Assembly (NCBI GenBank): GCA_900128585.1 | Contig: LT642449.1 | Span: 1-17,410, forward strand | Origin: Stramenopiles sp. TOSAG23-3 | Lineage: Eukaryota; Sar | DNA: 17,410 nucleotides | Reading direction: 5' to 3' | In this document: positions 1 to 9,200 of the stretch, in pieces | Layout: every line of letters begins with the position of its first letter | Numbering within the stretch: position 1 is the stretch's first letter | Notes under the pieces: model-generated | What the model was told of the DNA's origin: nothing | Seen by the model: only the letters and a program-made list of their open reading frames with translations | Database searches by the model: none | Program-made: the position numbers and the translations under genes

Positions 1-132
1 TCACTTCTTCGCTGAACTCATCAGAGTCATTTGGAGAATCAATCATCCCTTTATTGCCAGAACTCGAAAAGCGGCTAGATTTGTGTTGTGATTGCCTGGA
101 TCCGTACAACTCATTTGGCGAAAAAAGTATAT
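1..132 (+). CDS. Possible 3' end of a gene cut by the left edge
   Basis: Frame 3 is open from the window edge to a TAA at 130-132, giving about 43 residues with an acidic/helical look (PLLPELEKRLDLCCDCLDPY near the end). The GC content falls sharply right after the stop into A/T-only sequence, as at the 3' ends of the other genes, which is why I prefer the plus strand. The minus strand is also open here, from an ATG at 139-137 to the left edge, and reads as a Ser-rich disordered tail. I cannot exclude that strand. No family is recognised. Confidence 0.3.
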
Positions 133-382
133 AAAACATATCATATGAATAAAAAAAATAAAAATTTATCTTTAAAAAAAAACATGTTAATATAGTAAGT
201 GTATAATTATTAATACAACTTCGTAACTTCTTAAGTTTTTATTTACTTAAAAAAAATAATTGAACTGATTATCGGTCCCTGCTAAGTCCACGATTCAGTA
301 GCCGTGAAAGATTAATGCCAAAAAACTTGTTAATTATTATCTCATATCATACCAACAAAAATATCCCAAGATACTCTTCGTC

Positions 383-637
383 ATGTGCACTTACTTTGAA
401 AACCCAAGGACTAGAAAAATGTTGGTCGGGTTATCTACACGACCCCAATCTCGGTGGAATGTTCGTAATGCATTAGTGGCATTTAATGCGGCGAAATCGA
501 AATGAGAGGCGGTGGCGAATAAGTGTGATCATTTGCAGGAGGAAATGCAATTATAAAAATCAGTTAAAAATATGCGACACCGATTCGGATCATGCATGGA
601 GTACAGAATGAAAAACAAATTTATATATAGAAAATGA
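383..637 (+). pseudogene. Possible decayed coding fragment with two in-frame stops
   Basis: One reading frame starting at the ATG at 383 reads as plausible protein for 40 codons, meets TGA at 503, continues through a coiled-coil-like stretch (EAVANKCDHLQEEMQL), meets TAA at 554, and runs on to TGA at 635. The codons between the stops still look coding, and the GC content is above the flanks. The minus strand of the same island is also open for about 45 codons and is followed by a GTAAGT donor-like sequence near 394. It could therefore instead be an exon of a minus-strand gene, but no AG acceptor lies close upstream. No family is recognised. Confidence 0.2.
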
Positions 638-863
638 TAATCAAGACTAAGTGTTGACAAGGGTATTTAATTTGTGATTATTAAAATCTCAGGAGCAGAG
701 ATAACTTCGCAGTATTACGAAGAAGATAAATTTCAATCACGTTAAATAAATAAGACCAATTTTTTGTATTTTTTTTTTTAAATATGTGCCGAGAAAAGAT
801 ACAGCGGACGCCGCGTCCAAGACACCATTTAGACGACGACTGAGAACGACTCGCATTACGTTA

Positions 864-903
864 TGATTAACATTAAACAAGAAAATTGGCTGTTGATTAA
901 CAT
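864..903. repeat. Short direct repeat TGATTAACAT
   Basis: The 10-mer TGATTAACAT occurs at 864-873 and again at 894-903, exactly 30 bp apart. It lies beyond the 3' end of the minus-strand SRPRB gene. Function unknown; the spacing could be chance in AT-rich sequence. Confidence 0.45.
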
Positions 904-1058
904 AAAAACTAAATTTACACTAATCATTTTACAGTAAATAAAAAGGGAACGCTCAATGCTCTCTTCAAAGTACACAAGACGATATACAAACTTGTAGTCT
1001 CTCGCGTATTATTATGAACTATTTGAATAAAAGAAGAAAGTGCTTGCCTTGCCTTCTA

Positions 1059-1796
1059 TTACGCACTGTTTATGAAATCAACCACGTCATCCAATTTGCC
1101 GTCTTTTGCAGAGCAACTGCAGTGCGTCACTTCGGCGTCAACATCAACGTCAAACTCGAACCGTTCTTCCGTCCCCAGCATTGTTTCGTTATTATCGGCA
1201 TCCATCCCGTTATCAGTCTCCATTAACGCAGATCGGGTGTCTTTCAACTTGTCCAAGGCCACTTCCAACTTTCGATAAATTTCTGCACTCGATTTTGCAC
1301 CGTGCATATCTGATTTCGTGGCGGTGATCAGAATTGGGATTTTTCCTGAAATAAACGACGGCCTAGTGAGAATGTGAGCCAAGAGTTCGGCGCTGCTCTG
1401 GATGCTTTCTCTTGTTTGGTTCCGGGACTCTACAGTAAAAACTATGGCCTTCGCATCAGGGATGTAGCGCTCTAATGAAGCACGCAAACGAGGATAACCA
1501 GGAAAGTCTATCATCGAGTTCCCAATTTTATCGTGCAGTTCGTAAGCTTCCAAAGAGGTTACAGTGTTGGGAAATGTCCCAGTGGCTATTTTCTGCGCCA
1601 GGCAAGTTTTTCCAGCACCACAACTGCCAACGAACAAAATTTTTTTCCCACCCACGCTTGAGGCACCAAACGTTTTTCGCTTAGAACTAAGCAATGTCAA
1701 AAGAACAACGACTATTGCGATTGCTATCCCAATCAATACGTTCTCGTTACCATCAGCAAAAGACAAGTCTATGGAAGAGAGAGCAAGCAACACCAT
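1059..1796 (-). CDS. SRPRB: Signal recognition particle receptor beta subunit (SRbeta GTPase)
   Basis: This is the small ER-membrane GTPase that anchors the SRP receptor alpha subunit and helps deliver ribosome-nascent-chain complexes to the translocon. The protein is 245 residues. A hydrophobic segment at about 19-37 is the membrane anchor, preceded by a short hydrophobic N-terminus. GTPase motifs follow: G1 GSCGAGKT (57-64), G3 DFPGYPRLR (97-105, the SRbeta form of DxPG), G4 TKSD (160-163) and G5 CSAK (228-231). The start is the ATG at 1796, in a strong context (GCCATGG). The frame stays open 5' of it but contains no further in-frame ATG nearby. Between G4 and G5 lies an acidic insert (about 190-222) rich in Asp/Glu/Asn. 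G4 has Thr in place of the usual Asn. The length is close to the usual range for the family. Confidence 0.88.
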   Translation of the reverse strand: MVLLALSSIDLSFADGNENVLIGIAIAIVVVLLTLLSSKRKTFGASSVGGKKILFVGSCGAGKTCLAQKIATGTFPNTVTSLEAYELHDKIGNSMIDFPGYPRLRASLERYIPDAKAIVFTVESRNQTRESIQSSAELLAHILTRPSFISGKIPILITATKSDMHGAKSSAEIYRKLEVALDKLKDTRSALMETDNGMDADNNETMLGTEERFEFDVDVDAEVTHCSCSAKDGKLDDVVDFINSA

Positions 1797-2543
1797 GGCA
1801 GCCAGAAAAACAAGGCCCTGATACAAAGAGTAAGAGAAGTTACAGGACGAACAAAAACGGTTATATGCATAAAAAAAATCGAAATTGTTACCGATTTGTC
1901 AATCAATTAACTTTGTTTTTGTTTTCGTGCCTTGATGTTCCAGATAAAAAGGTGTTAAATTTTCCCGTGGTAGATAGAAAGCTGCAACAAGAGAAATGGG
2001 GCGAGGTCCGGCGGTGGTGCGCGTGCTGCTGGATGGTGAGCGGGGGGGCTAAATATTATTATATTAGTAGTGTTAATAGTAATTTAAGTATATATTGAAC
2101 CCTATAATTATTATTGATACTTGCTTTTTTAGTATTTTATATTTTGTTGATGGCTATGGCTACGCGTATACGTAAGCTTTGATCGGACGGACTTCTAACT
2201 CCTGCTATATGTATGTAATATTTTATAATAGGATATTATAAATGTATACTAAATACGTACTGTTATATAAACTAACAATTATTTAAAAATCTTCCTTCAT
2301 CTTCTTGTTCTTTCTTAGCTCCTCTTCTCTACTATTATTTATTTATTATTAAAAAATTCAATTATTATTTATAGCCGTGATGGGTGGTTGTACAAATCCA
2401 AATACATACATCTGAAGAAATGTATACAATGCAAATTGATGCACAACAGTGAAAGGAACGTTTCTGATTGGACTCACAGAAAGTTAAGGAACCAAGATAA
2501 GCGTTGTCGCTCAGGAAATCTTACGTGGGAGTTGAGTTGTGCA
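1797..2543. promoter_or_regulatory. Divergent intergenic region between SRPRB and DMAP1
   Basis: About 750 bp separate the two start codons and must hold both promoters. On the SRPRB side a TATA-like GCATATAA lies on the minus strand around 1860-1868. The interval 1981-2045 is an unusual GC-rich patch, purine-rich on the plus strand with GCGGTGGTGCGCG-type sequence, in otherwise AT-rich DNA. From 2046 to 2375 the DNA is nearly all A/T and low complexity. On the DMAP1 side two short upstream ORFs (2380-2415 and 2420-2452) precede the chosen start if transcription begins above 2380. Confidence 0.5.
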
Positions 2544-4049
2544 ATGTCAGATTTAAGGGATATGTTAGGCTTGGCCAAAGGGGGCTTTTCCCAGGGCGGT
2601 CAGTCGAAACGGGGAGGAAATGCCACGAGCAAGGCAAAGCTTGGATCCCGTGCGACGTCTAAAATTTCGACAGCTCCAACGTATACGTATCGGGGAAAGA
2701 AAGGAGGGCTGGAAAATTCCGTACAGGGAAGGGTGCTCCCTTCTGCTGCTGCCAAGGTCACCTGGCTCTGGAAGCCTTTTCAAATCTCTGCCCGGGGCGA
2801 TAAATCAAACCTGAGCCACTGGACTGCCAGCCACACACCAACTGCGGCCGATTACCAGTTCTCTAGATTTAACGAGAAGTGCGCCGTGGTAGTCCCGACC
2901 GAGGAAGAAACATCCGAGGTACCCGAAAGTGCTGAATGGAAGGGGGAGGACACCAAACTGTTGCTAGAGCTGTGCCAGAAATACGACCTGCGCTGGCCGT
3001 TGATACACGATCGGTGGGCAGGATCAACCGACCGGTCAGAAGAGGAGCTAAAGACCAGGTACTTTGATACCGCCCAAGCCATCCTGAAGTATCGATTTGA
3101 CCGTTTTGAGCCTGGCCGGCGAGGGGCAATTGACTCCGTCCCGTTGACGACCTCTGACAAAACCACGATCGAAGTCCCGCAACCGAAAGGCGAAAACGCA
3201 AGAAACCTCCTTGATTTGAAATGGGACGGGCAGAAGGAACGAGAAAGGGTCGCTGCCGCTGCCGCAGCGCTTAGCCAAACAAAACACGACGAAGTCGAAT
3301 CAAAACGCTTGCGGGAACTGAGCAAAAAACTAGATATTCAAATCCGCAAACTGAAGCGAGAACATGTCAACCCCTCCGGGAATAGTGCCACGTCTGCATC
3401 TTCAAAAGGCTTGCGTCCCCCAATGCCAGCCTTGCCGAGACCGACGGTGGGACCAGCCGCAATTTTTTCCACAGATGACAGAAACACTTACTTGCGCAGC
3501 TGGAGGTTGGCAAACGTTGGCGCGGGCCAGTACTTTGGGCCTAGGATAGTGAGCAAGATGTCCAAGGTACTTGGGGAATTGAGCGTACCGGCCCACCCCC
3601 TACCGACGCAGCGTGTATGTGATGCATACGACCAACTTCGCCAAGATATCCTGAATTTAATTGAAGCGCAGAAAGAGCTAAAATCGTCGACCACCGTCCC
3701 CCGGAAAACCGTTTCACGCAAGATCCCACCCGAGGAAAAGATCAAAATTGCAGAACTGAACAAGCCCAGTTCCAGTAGCCTCTTGGACGGGCAACAATCT
3801 GCGGGTGCCACAGACCCCATCGCCTCGACATCGTTTTCTAACGAATCGATACCAGTCATAAGCGGAAACCCAAAACCCAATAATAGCAAACCCAACAAAC
3901 GGAAACAATCGTCCGGCACCAATAAAAGAAAGAGTTCAACGTCAATTAAATTTTCTTTGAAAGGGCCTAAGAAAAGCGCTAGCAGCAAAGCCCCTTCGTC
4001 TTCATCAAACAAAAGACAAAAGACAACCTCTACCAAAGGAAGGCAATAA
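2544..4049 (+). CDS. DMAP1: DNMT1-associated protein 1 / SWC4 homologue, SANT domain
   Basis: This is a subunit of NuA4-type histone acetyltransferase and SWR1-type H2A.Z exchange complexes in the nucleus. The protein is 501 residues, close to human DMAP1 and yeast Swc4. It shows the family order: N-terminal MSDLRDMLGL; a WLWKPFQISARGD...LSHW...DYQFSRFN block (74-110); and a SANT/Myb-like domain from about 131 to 183, with DTKLLLELCQKYDLRWPLIH, DRW and RSEEELKTRYF. A charged helical segment follows (227-273), then the conserved C-terminal region YLRSWRL to the VCDAYDQLRQDI helix (316-370), and a Ser/Lys-rich basic tail (about 440-501). The start at 2544 is chosen because the family N-terminus begins there. 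An in-frame ATG at 2439 would add 35 residues that do not resemble the family. No introns are needed. Confidence 0.9.
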   Translation: MSDLRDMLGLAKGGFSQGGQSKRGGNATSKAKLGSRATSKISTAPTYTYRGKKGGLENSVQGRVLPSAAAKVTWLWKPFQISARGDKSNLSHWTASHTPTAADYQFSRFNEKCAVVVPTEEETSEVPESAEWKGEDTKLLLELCQKYDLRWPLIHDRWAGSTDRSEEELKTRYFDTAQAILKYRFDRFEPGRRGAIDSVPLTTSDKTTIEVPQPKGENARNLLDLKWDGQKERERVAAAAAALSQTKHDEVESKRLRELSKKLDIQIRKLKREHVNPSGNSATSASSKGLRPPMPALPRPTVGPAAIFSTDDRNTYLRSWRLANVGAGQYFGPRIVSKMSKVLGELSVPAHPLPTQRVCDAYDQLRQDILNLIEAQKELKSSTTVPRKTVSRKIPPEEKIKIAELNKPSSSSLLDGQQSAGATDPIASTSFSNESIPVISGNPKPNNSKPNKRKQSSGTNKRKSSTSIKFSLKGPKKSASSKAPSSSSNKRQKTTSTKGRQ

Positions 4050-4363
4050 TGCAAAACGAATCGTTGAAATCAATTGTAGAACACGAAGCACTCGGTACTA
4101 TTTCTCCCTTTCCCCATATAAAATATAATAATAATTTTATTATTAATAATAATTGTTTTCTTCAATTGTGTTGTTAGATTCAATAATGTGTTCGTGTTCA
4201 TATAGGGAATTAATAAGTACAATAAATTTGTATTAATTTAACACAACAATGCTGAGAGTGAAAACTTGTACTTTACAGATGGCTAACAGGCCAGGCAACA
4301 GCAGCAAAACTCGAAGTCCTCATCGAGAGTTTACATTGGCTAGTCCGCCGAGTTACTTTTTGG

Positions 4364-4395
4364 TTGGCAAAAAATCAGAAGATCTGATTTGCCAA
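4364..4395. repeat. Hairpin with 13-bp stem and 3-nt loop
   Basis: TTGGCAAAAAATCAGA (4364-4379) and TCTGATTTGCCAA (4383-4395) are complementary over 13 bp, with three extra A residues bulged in the left arm and an AGA loop. An A-rich run follows. It is far from either flanking gene start. It could be a structured RNA element, a relic of a small inverted-repeat transposon, or chance. Confidence 0.55.
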
Positions 4396-4667
4396 AATAA
4401 AAAAATAATAAATATCCAAAAATTATGTTATTTGATAGTAATAATAGTTTTTAAAAGTATATTTAAAATGTATTATACTTGTATATCCATTTGAAAATAT
4501 AATATTCTCACATACAAAATAGTATGATTGTAGTATTTAAATAATAGGAAAAGAAAATAATAGATGGGTTTGTTGTAAGTACTAATAATAATACCAATAG
4601 AGGTAATAAAAGAAAGAAATTGATTCTTCCTCATCTTCAAACAACTAATTATAATTCACTCCAATGG

Positions 4668-4677
4668 TACCGCGGTA
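4668..4677. repeat. TACCGCGGTA palindrome
   Basis: A perfect 10-bp palindrome within GGTACCGCGGTATA. It shares its core with the 12-bp palindrome GTACCGCGGTAC at 14965-14976 and belongs to a group of GTACC-containing palindromes found in the spacers of this window. Confidence 0.6.
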
Positions 4678-4914
4678 TAAATTCTACTACTATATATAAC
4701 TAGAGAAGAACGACTAGACTAATAATAATAGATTGAAGAATGAGAATTAACAGACATGCATTTCAATCTTGAATGAATTACTTAGACTAGCAGTAACGTG
4801 CACATTGTTTTAGTATCAAGTACCTGTTGAATGGCAAATAGTTGAATTTTTGAGAAGAGCGGCCATACGAGAATTGGGTAGGACAGGTCTGAAACAATTA
4901 GCGAGTCGTGCTTG

Positions 4915-4922
4915 TATATAAA
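4915..4922 (+). promoter_or_regulatory. Candidate TATA box of the PDZ gene
   Basis: TATATAAA lies 37-44 bp before the ATG at 4959, in a local context (GAGTCGTGCTTG) that is GC-richer than the rest of the spacer. If used, the 5' leader would be only about 10-15 nt. The sequence that follows, AATATTTTAATTC, also occurs as the reverse complement 5' of the HDAC gene (about 9743-9755). Confidence 0.35.
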
Positions 4923-4958
4923 ATATTTTAATTCGGCAATCTGTTTGTCATCGTAGTA

Positions 4959-6023
4959 ATGCAGAATAAGAAAAGAGGAAAGAAAAGAAAGCTGGAGCAA
5001 CGGGCTTTGGAAGAGGAGCGCGTTGTGCAGCAGTTGAAAAAGCAACTGGAAGGAAAGGTCAGTGCCGAGAGCTTAGACTGGCTGCCGCGTACCGCTACTG
5101 CCCAAAAATACATAAAAAACCAGGCCCTTTCTGAAACGGGCGATGTATTGTCTTTGCAAGCCATAGACAAGTTGGTTAAGGGCGACAAAACCGTCCAGCA
5201 AAGGACGACTGAAATCAAGCGTGCCATAAAGGATCGGTTGATACTAAGCGAAAGGAGCAAACTCGGAGAAAAATGGGTGGAATATTCCATCAACGCGACA
5301 GTACCTGGAGGAAGCACGTTTGGATTGGGCGCAGAATTTTCGCCAATGGTGCACCCGACTGGAATTCTAATCAAAAAGTTTGTAAAAATACCCGGTGGAG
5401 AGAAGGGGGCTTTGGAAGTTACTGGAAAAGTCGCCGTAGGGGACGTCATTGTGTCAATAAATGGCGCAAAGGTTGCTGCTGGGAATATTCACACGGCGAT
5501 GATGACCCTTTCGATGATAGCACAAGTAGCACTCTTTAGCAAAATGGACCAAAAATTGAAGCTTGTACTTTCGCGCTTCGAGCGGGCTTCGCCAAATGAC
5601 GTTGCCACTGCAATTAGGTGTGCTCTGGAGCCCAGTAGGTTGGCACAACTTGAGAGTTCTCCTTTGATAGTGGCTTTCGCGAGAGCCACTCAACCCCTCG
5701 CTGGCAAAGAGCTGGAATACTGGCTGCTGAACCGATCTTCTGTTGTGTCCGAAATTTTTGCACCTTACGACCGAAGGCAAGAACTTGAAAACATTTTTCA
5801 AAAGTATGGACGTTCCCTTGAGGGCGAAAACGGGCTGTTGCGTGAACGGCCTGAGCTGCCAGAAATGTACGATTTGTACGACATATCAGGTCTTTTGCAA
5901 AAATATATAGACAATGGAGAGGTTGGGCGTGGACGGAACAAGACCTCATTGAAAACCGCCAAGCAGGTATGTACAGCAGTCATTAGCCATTTGAAAAAGG
6001 TAGGGGGTGCAGATAAGTTTTAA
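4959..6023 (+). CDS. PDZ-domain protein of unknown function
   Basis: 354 residues, ATG at 4959 directly preceded by in-frame stops. The N-terminus (1-36) is a strongly charged, basic then Glu/Gln-rich helix, likely nuclear or nucleic-acid-associated or coiled coil. Residues 38-105 form a helical block with DWLPRTATAQKYIKNQ. A PDZ domain spans about 106-208: the carboxylate-binding loop looks like FGLGAEF (121-127), and the sheet-turn signature VAVGDVIVSINGAKV (158-172) is typical of PDZ folds. The C-terminal 140 residues (about 210-354) are helical, with conserved-looking EYWLLNRSS and YDLYDISGLLQKYID, and match nothing I recognise. There is no signal peptide or membrane segment. PDZ domains bind C-terminal peptides; the partner here is unknown. 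Its 3' end faces the HDAC gene across 187 bp. Confidence 0.85.
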   Translation: MQNKKRGKKRKLEQRALEEERVVQQLKKQLEGKVSAESLDWLPRTATAQKYIKNQALSETGDVLSLQAIDKLVKGDKTVQQRTTEIKRAIKDRLILSERSKLGEKWVEYSINATVPGGSTFGLGAEFSPMVHPTGILIKKFVKIPGGEKGALEVTGKVAVGDVIVSINGAKVAAGNIHTAMMTLSMIAQVALFSKMDQKLKLVLSRFERASPNDVATAIRCALEPSRLAQLESSPLIVAFARATQPLAGKELEYWLLNRSSVVSEIFAPYDRRQELENIFQKYGRSLEGENGLLRERPELPEMYDLYDISGLLQKYIDNGEVGRGRNKTSLKTAKQVCTAVISHLKKVGGADKF

Positions 6024-6210
6024 ATAAAATAAAACGAAAAAACGATTAATAAAAGATGATTGCGTTGTGACAAAAACAAATTGCATTGCAAGGAAGGATG
6101 AAATGGAAATCTCAAGAAGTAAAACTTTAAAAACAAAAAATTGGCTCTTTGTAGCAGCGAAGACGATAAATTTTAACTATGATACTTAAATAACAGCCAA
6201 ATTCTTTGTT

Positions 6211-9200
6211 TCAATCACTTTGTAACTTTCGGCTTTCAACATTGGATGGGTAATCCGGAGATGGGATCGTACTCTCAGGAGACGATTCTTCTCCCGACTC
6301 GTCCGTATCGTCACTATCGTCCCCATTCGACTCAAACAGAGGGACTTTGTTATGGTCCACCAGCGCCGCCACGTGAGCAACAACACATTTTGCTAAATTC
6401 TTTCGTTCTAATTTGTTCCGAACGTACTGCCCGTACCCACCTTCGAGGACAGATATTAATCTACCATTACAGCAAATAGATGCTATTTCTTGAATTTTTG
6501 AAACTACCCAAAAGTAATCCGAAGGCCGGAGGTCAAGGCCACAACTGCTGCGACCTACAGAGTGATTGCAATTTCCAACATCATTTTCTGAACCGTCAAA
6601 ACCGGAAGAGAGCAAAATTAATTCAGGGTTGTAAGCCCTGAGTGCCGGAATCAGTTTTTGGGTTATAACTTGCCGAAAATAAGACCTCCCCCGTCGCAAC
6701 GGTGCACTTGAAACTCGCCGCCGCCCCATGGACACGGACCCGCTGCTGTCCCGGCGCCACAGAGGCCTCATGGGCGCGTTGCTTATATTTTTCGCAATAA
6801 TATCTACCTTTCCAGTTCCAGGATAAAACTCATATGACTTTGAACGGTCGAACAAATGTGTAGAGAAGAAAAATATTTTATTTGGGTCATTTATCCCCGA
6901 AATGATCTCTTCGGTCCCGTTTCCATGGTGGACGTCAAAATCGATTATTGCTACCCGGTTTAGATTATGGTGGTCTAAAGCATGCATGGCCCCCACGGCA
7001 ACATTGTTGAAAATGCAAAAGCCACAGGAAGTTGCATTCTTTAACAAACCATTTGTTCCAGCATGGTGCCCAGGCGGACGCACGGCACAAAATGCATTAC
7101 GATTTTTTCCACTCAGAACCACGTCGATGGCATGGCATACGGCCCCCACTGCCCGGCGAGCAGCAGGAAGGGAGCCACTGGAAAACGATGTATCGCAAAT
7201 ATCATCTTCCTTCGTTTCTGCATCCGCAACCCCCAGATTTTTTTGAACTTTTGGCGTGAAGGGAATCACAGTCTTATCCTTTATAACTTGCTTCGACAGG
7301 TCATGAATAAAACGAATGTATGCGGGCGAATGTACTCTAAGTAGTGCTTTTACAGTCGCACGGTCAAACGAAGAGGTATGCTGGAGAGACTTCTCTGGAT
7401 TAAACATTTTGGTTTCCTTCATTTCCTTCATAATAACTTGTATTCTTTCTGGGTGTTCCCATTCATCAGATTTTCTTGGTTCGTGCTCTTCGCACTCTTC
7501 GTGGTGGACTATCAAAGTTTTCCTTGAAGAATCGGCGTTGAAAAAAACCTCTCTGATTTCATCCCGCAACCGTTCCGCAGATTTTCTCTGTGAAAGGGTG
7601 CCAATGGGCAACTCAGAGGCAGCAACAGCCATCGCAGTCTTGTAATATTGGTTCCGAATATGCATATCAGCCTTGTGCTGCAGCAAATACTTTACGCACT
7701 CAATTTTCCCTTCGCAAGAAGCAAGGTGAAGCGCCGTGTTTCCCGCTTTGCTACGAAAATCTTTCTTGCAACCTCGTTGAAGAAACATGGGCAAAATATC
7801 TCTATTGCCTTTCGCAGCAGCCCAATGCAGACAATTGTACCCTTTTTTATCTACAAACTTCGTTTGCGCCTTGTACGTAAATAGTAACTTGCACATTTTG
7901 ACTGGTAGACTCTTCGCATCGTCCCCCTTTACCCGTTTTTTTGTCTTAAGCTTACTGATATCCAATGCTGCAGCTACCATGAGGGGTGTATAACCGTACG
8001 TGTCCGGGTGATTTACTGCCTCAGCGACGGAAATAGACGATATCCCCTTTTTCACTGCTCTGCTCTTTTTCCTTTTAATGATTAAAGAAGGATTATGGGA
8101 ACTAGTCTTGGATGTTGTTGGCCGTGGAGCAGCCGGAGCGGCGACCTTTGGCTCGGCATCGGGAGAGTCAACGGACATACTTGAACCAGGTTTGTTATCC
8201 CCCGAGTTACTTTCTACTGTGCTTGTATGTCCAACAATAGCCGCCGCCTCCATTTTGTCTGCATTTTCTGTACCGCTGCCGCGCTTCTCTGTTTGCGACG
8301 ATAAGTTTTCCAAGATCGAGTGTGCAGTCGGTGGGTGCACCAGGGGTCGAGGAGGCAGTGTTGACAACTGCTTGGAAAGCGTAGAGGCTTTTGGATTCTC
8401 CTCCAGCTTGGTGCGCACATCCATGCCACCCTCCGCAAGATCTTTCAATACCTTTGCTAAGTACTCTAAATCACCTGTCAGGACGGCTTCATGCACTATC
8501 GTTCTCTGCGCAGGGTAATACCTCAGCGACTTCTGGGTAGCTGCCGTGCTTTGCGATGCAGCGGAAGAGGTAATCTTACGCAATCCAGCACCCGAATGAC
8601 TCAATGCAGATTTACTTTTCTTTTTCCCTTCCCGTAACAAATCAATGTGACCGGCCCAAGGCGTCCCGGGGGCATTACTGACAAATTTTTCTTCCAACAT
8701 CGCTGCTGATAAATCGCCTAAGGTCGGTTTGGGCCTTCTGTGGCCTGCCTTCAGTTTCTTTGCACTTTTCTTTTTCGAACTTTTCGTTGAATTACGGTTC
8801 ACTTTCACCTTCCCCTTTTTTGCTGACTTGAGTTTTTCGGTATCTGCGGCATTTGCTTTCGCCCGGGATAGCCTTGACGTACTGGCGGTCCCACTCAGGG
8901 CAAGTTCAAGGTACTTTGTGTCATCGGAAAGTCGTTTGACAACGCCTTCAGCGCCTGCAGATGTGCGCGCCAAAAGTGCCAGCGACCCTGGTCCAAGCTT
9001 TTGTGCAAATGGCTGGTTAAGCTTCAGTCCGTTGCCTGCAGATTTTAATTTGTCCTGGTCGTGCTTCATGCCTACCAAATTTGCTGCTTTAAGAAGTTTC
9101 TGAAAATATTTTTGGGCATGGGTGCGGGTTTGTACGACAGAACGGGTTCCTACCAAGGCAGCGACTTTCGCCCATTCTTTCCCATGCAATTCCAAACCCC

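Larger units (their letters stand above)
133..1058. other. AT-rich spacer with GC-richer islands
   Basis: No gene in this 0.9-kb stretch is supported with confidence. Most of it is A/T homopolymer-rich. Two islands of more balanced composition stand out: about 380-610, listed separately as a possible gene relic, and about 784-860. The second holds a 39-codon minus-strand ORF (856 to 737), starting MRVVLSRRLNGVLDAASAVS, and a small GGACG-CCG-CGTCC hairpin. I see no tRNA or snRNA signature in either. The right end is presumably the 3' untranslated region of the minus-strand SRPRB gene. Confidence 0.6.
4050..4958. other. AT-rich spacer between DMAP1 and the PDZ gene
   Basis: No convincing gene. 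It begins with the presumed DMAP1 3' untranslated region, including the A/T-only perfect palindrome TAATAATAATTTTATTATTA (4126-4145). A moderately GC-rich stretch (4249-4395) contains an 81-codon ORF of low complexity and ends in a hairpin, listed separately. A TACCGCGGTA palindrome lies at 4668-4677. The last 150 bp should be the promoter of the PDZ gene. Confidence 0.55.

Noticed and set aside
784-860. Possible tRNA or snoRNA in the GC-richer island
   Set aside because: There is no T-loop GTTCGA-type box, no cloverleaf and no properly ordered C/D boxes, only a 5-bp hairpin.
1865-2098. 77-codon ORF 5' of SRPRB starting at ATG 1865
   Set aside because: It crosses the SRPRB promoter and the GC-rich patch and ends in A/T noise. 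It shows no domain or consistent composition.
3488-4054. 188-codon minus-strand ORF antisense to DMAP1
   Set aside because: It mirrors the Ser/Lys-rich DMAP1 tail. The Leu/Phe-rich product is an artefact of the opposite strand.
8078-8518. 146-codon plus-strand ORF inside the HDAC gene
   Set aside because: It is the complement of the HDAC linker and carries no domain. The minus-strand frame has clear Myb, ankyrin and HDAC motifs on both sides.
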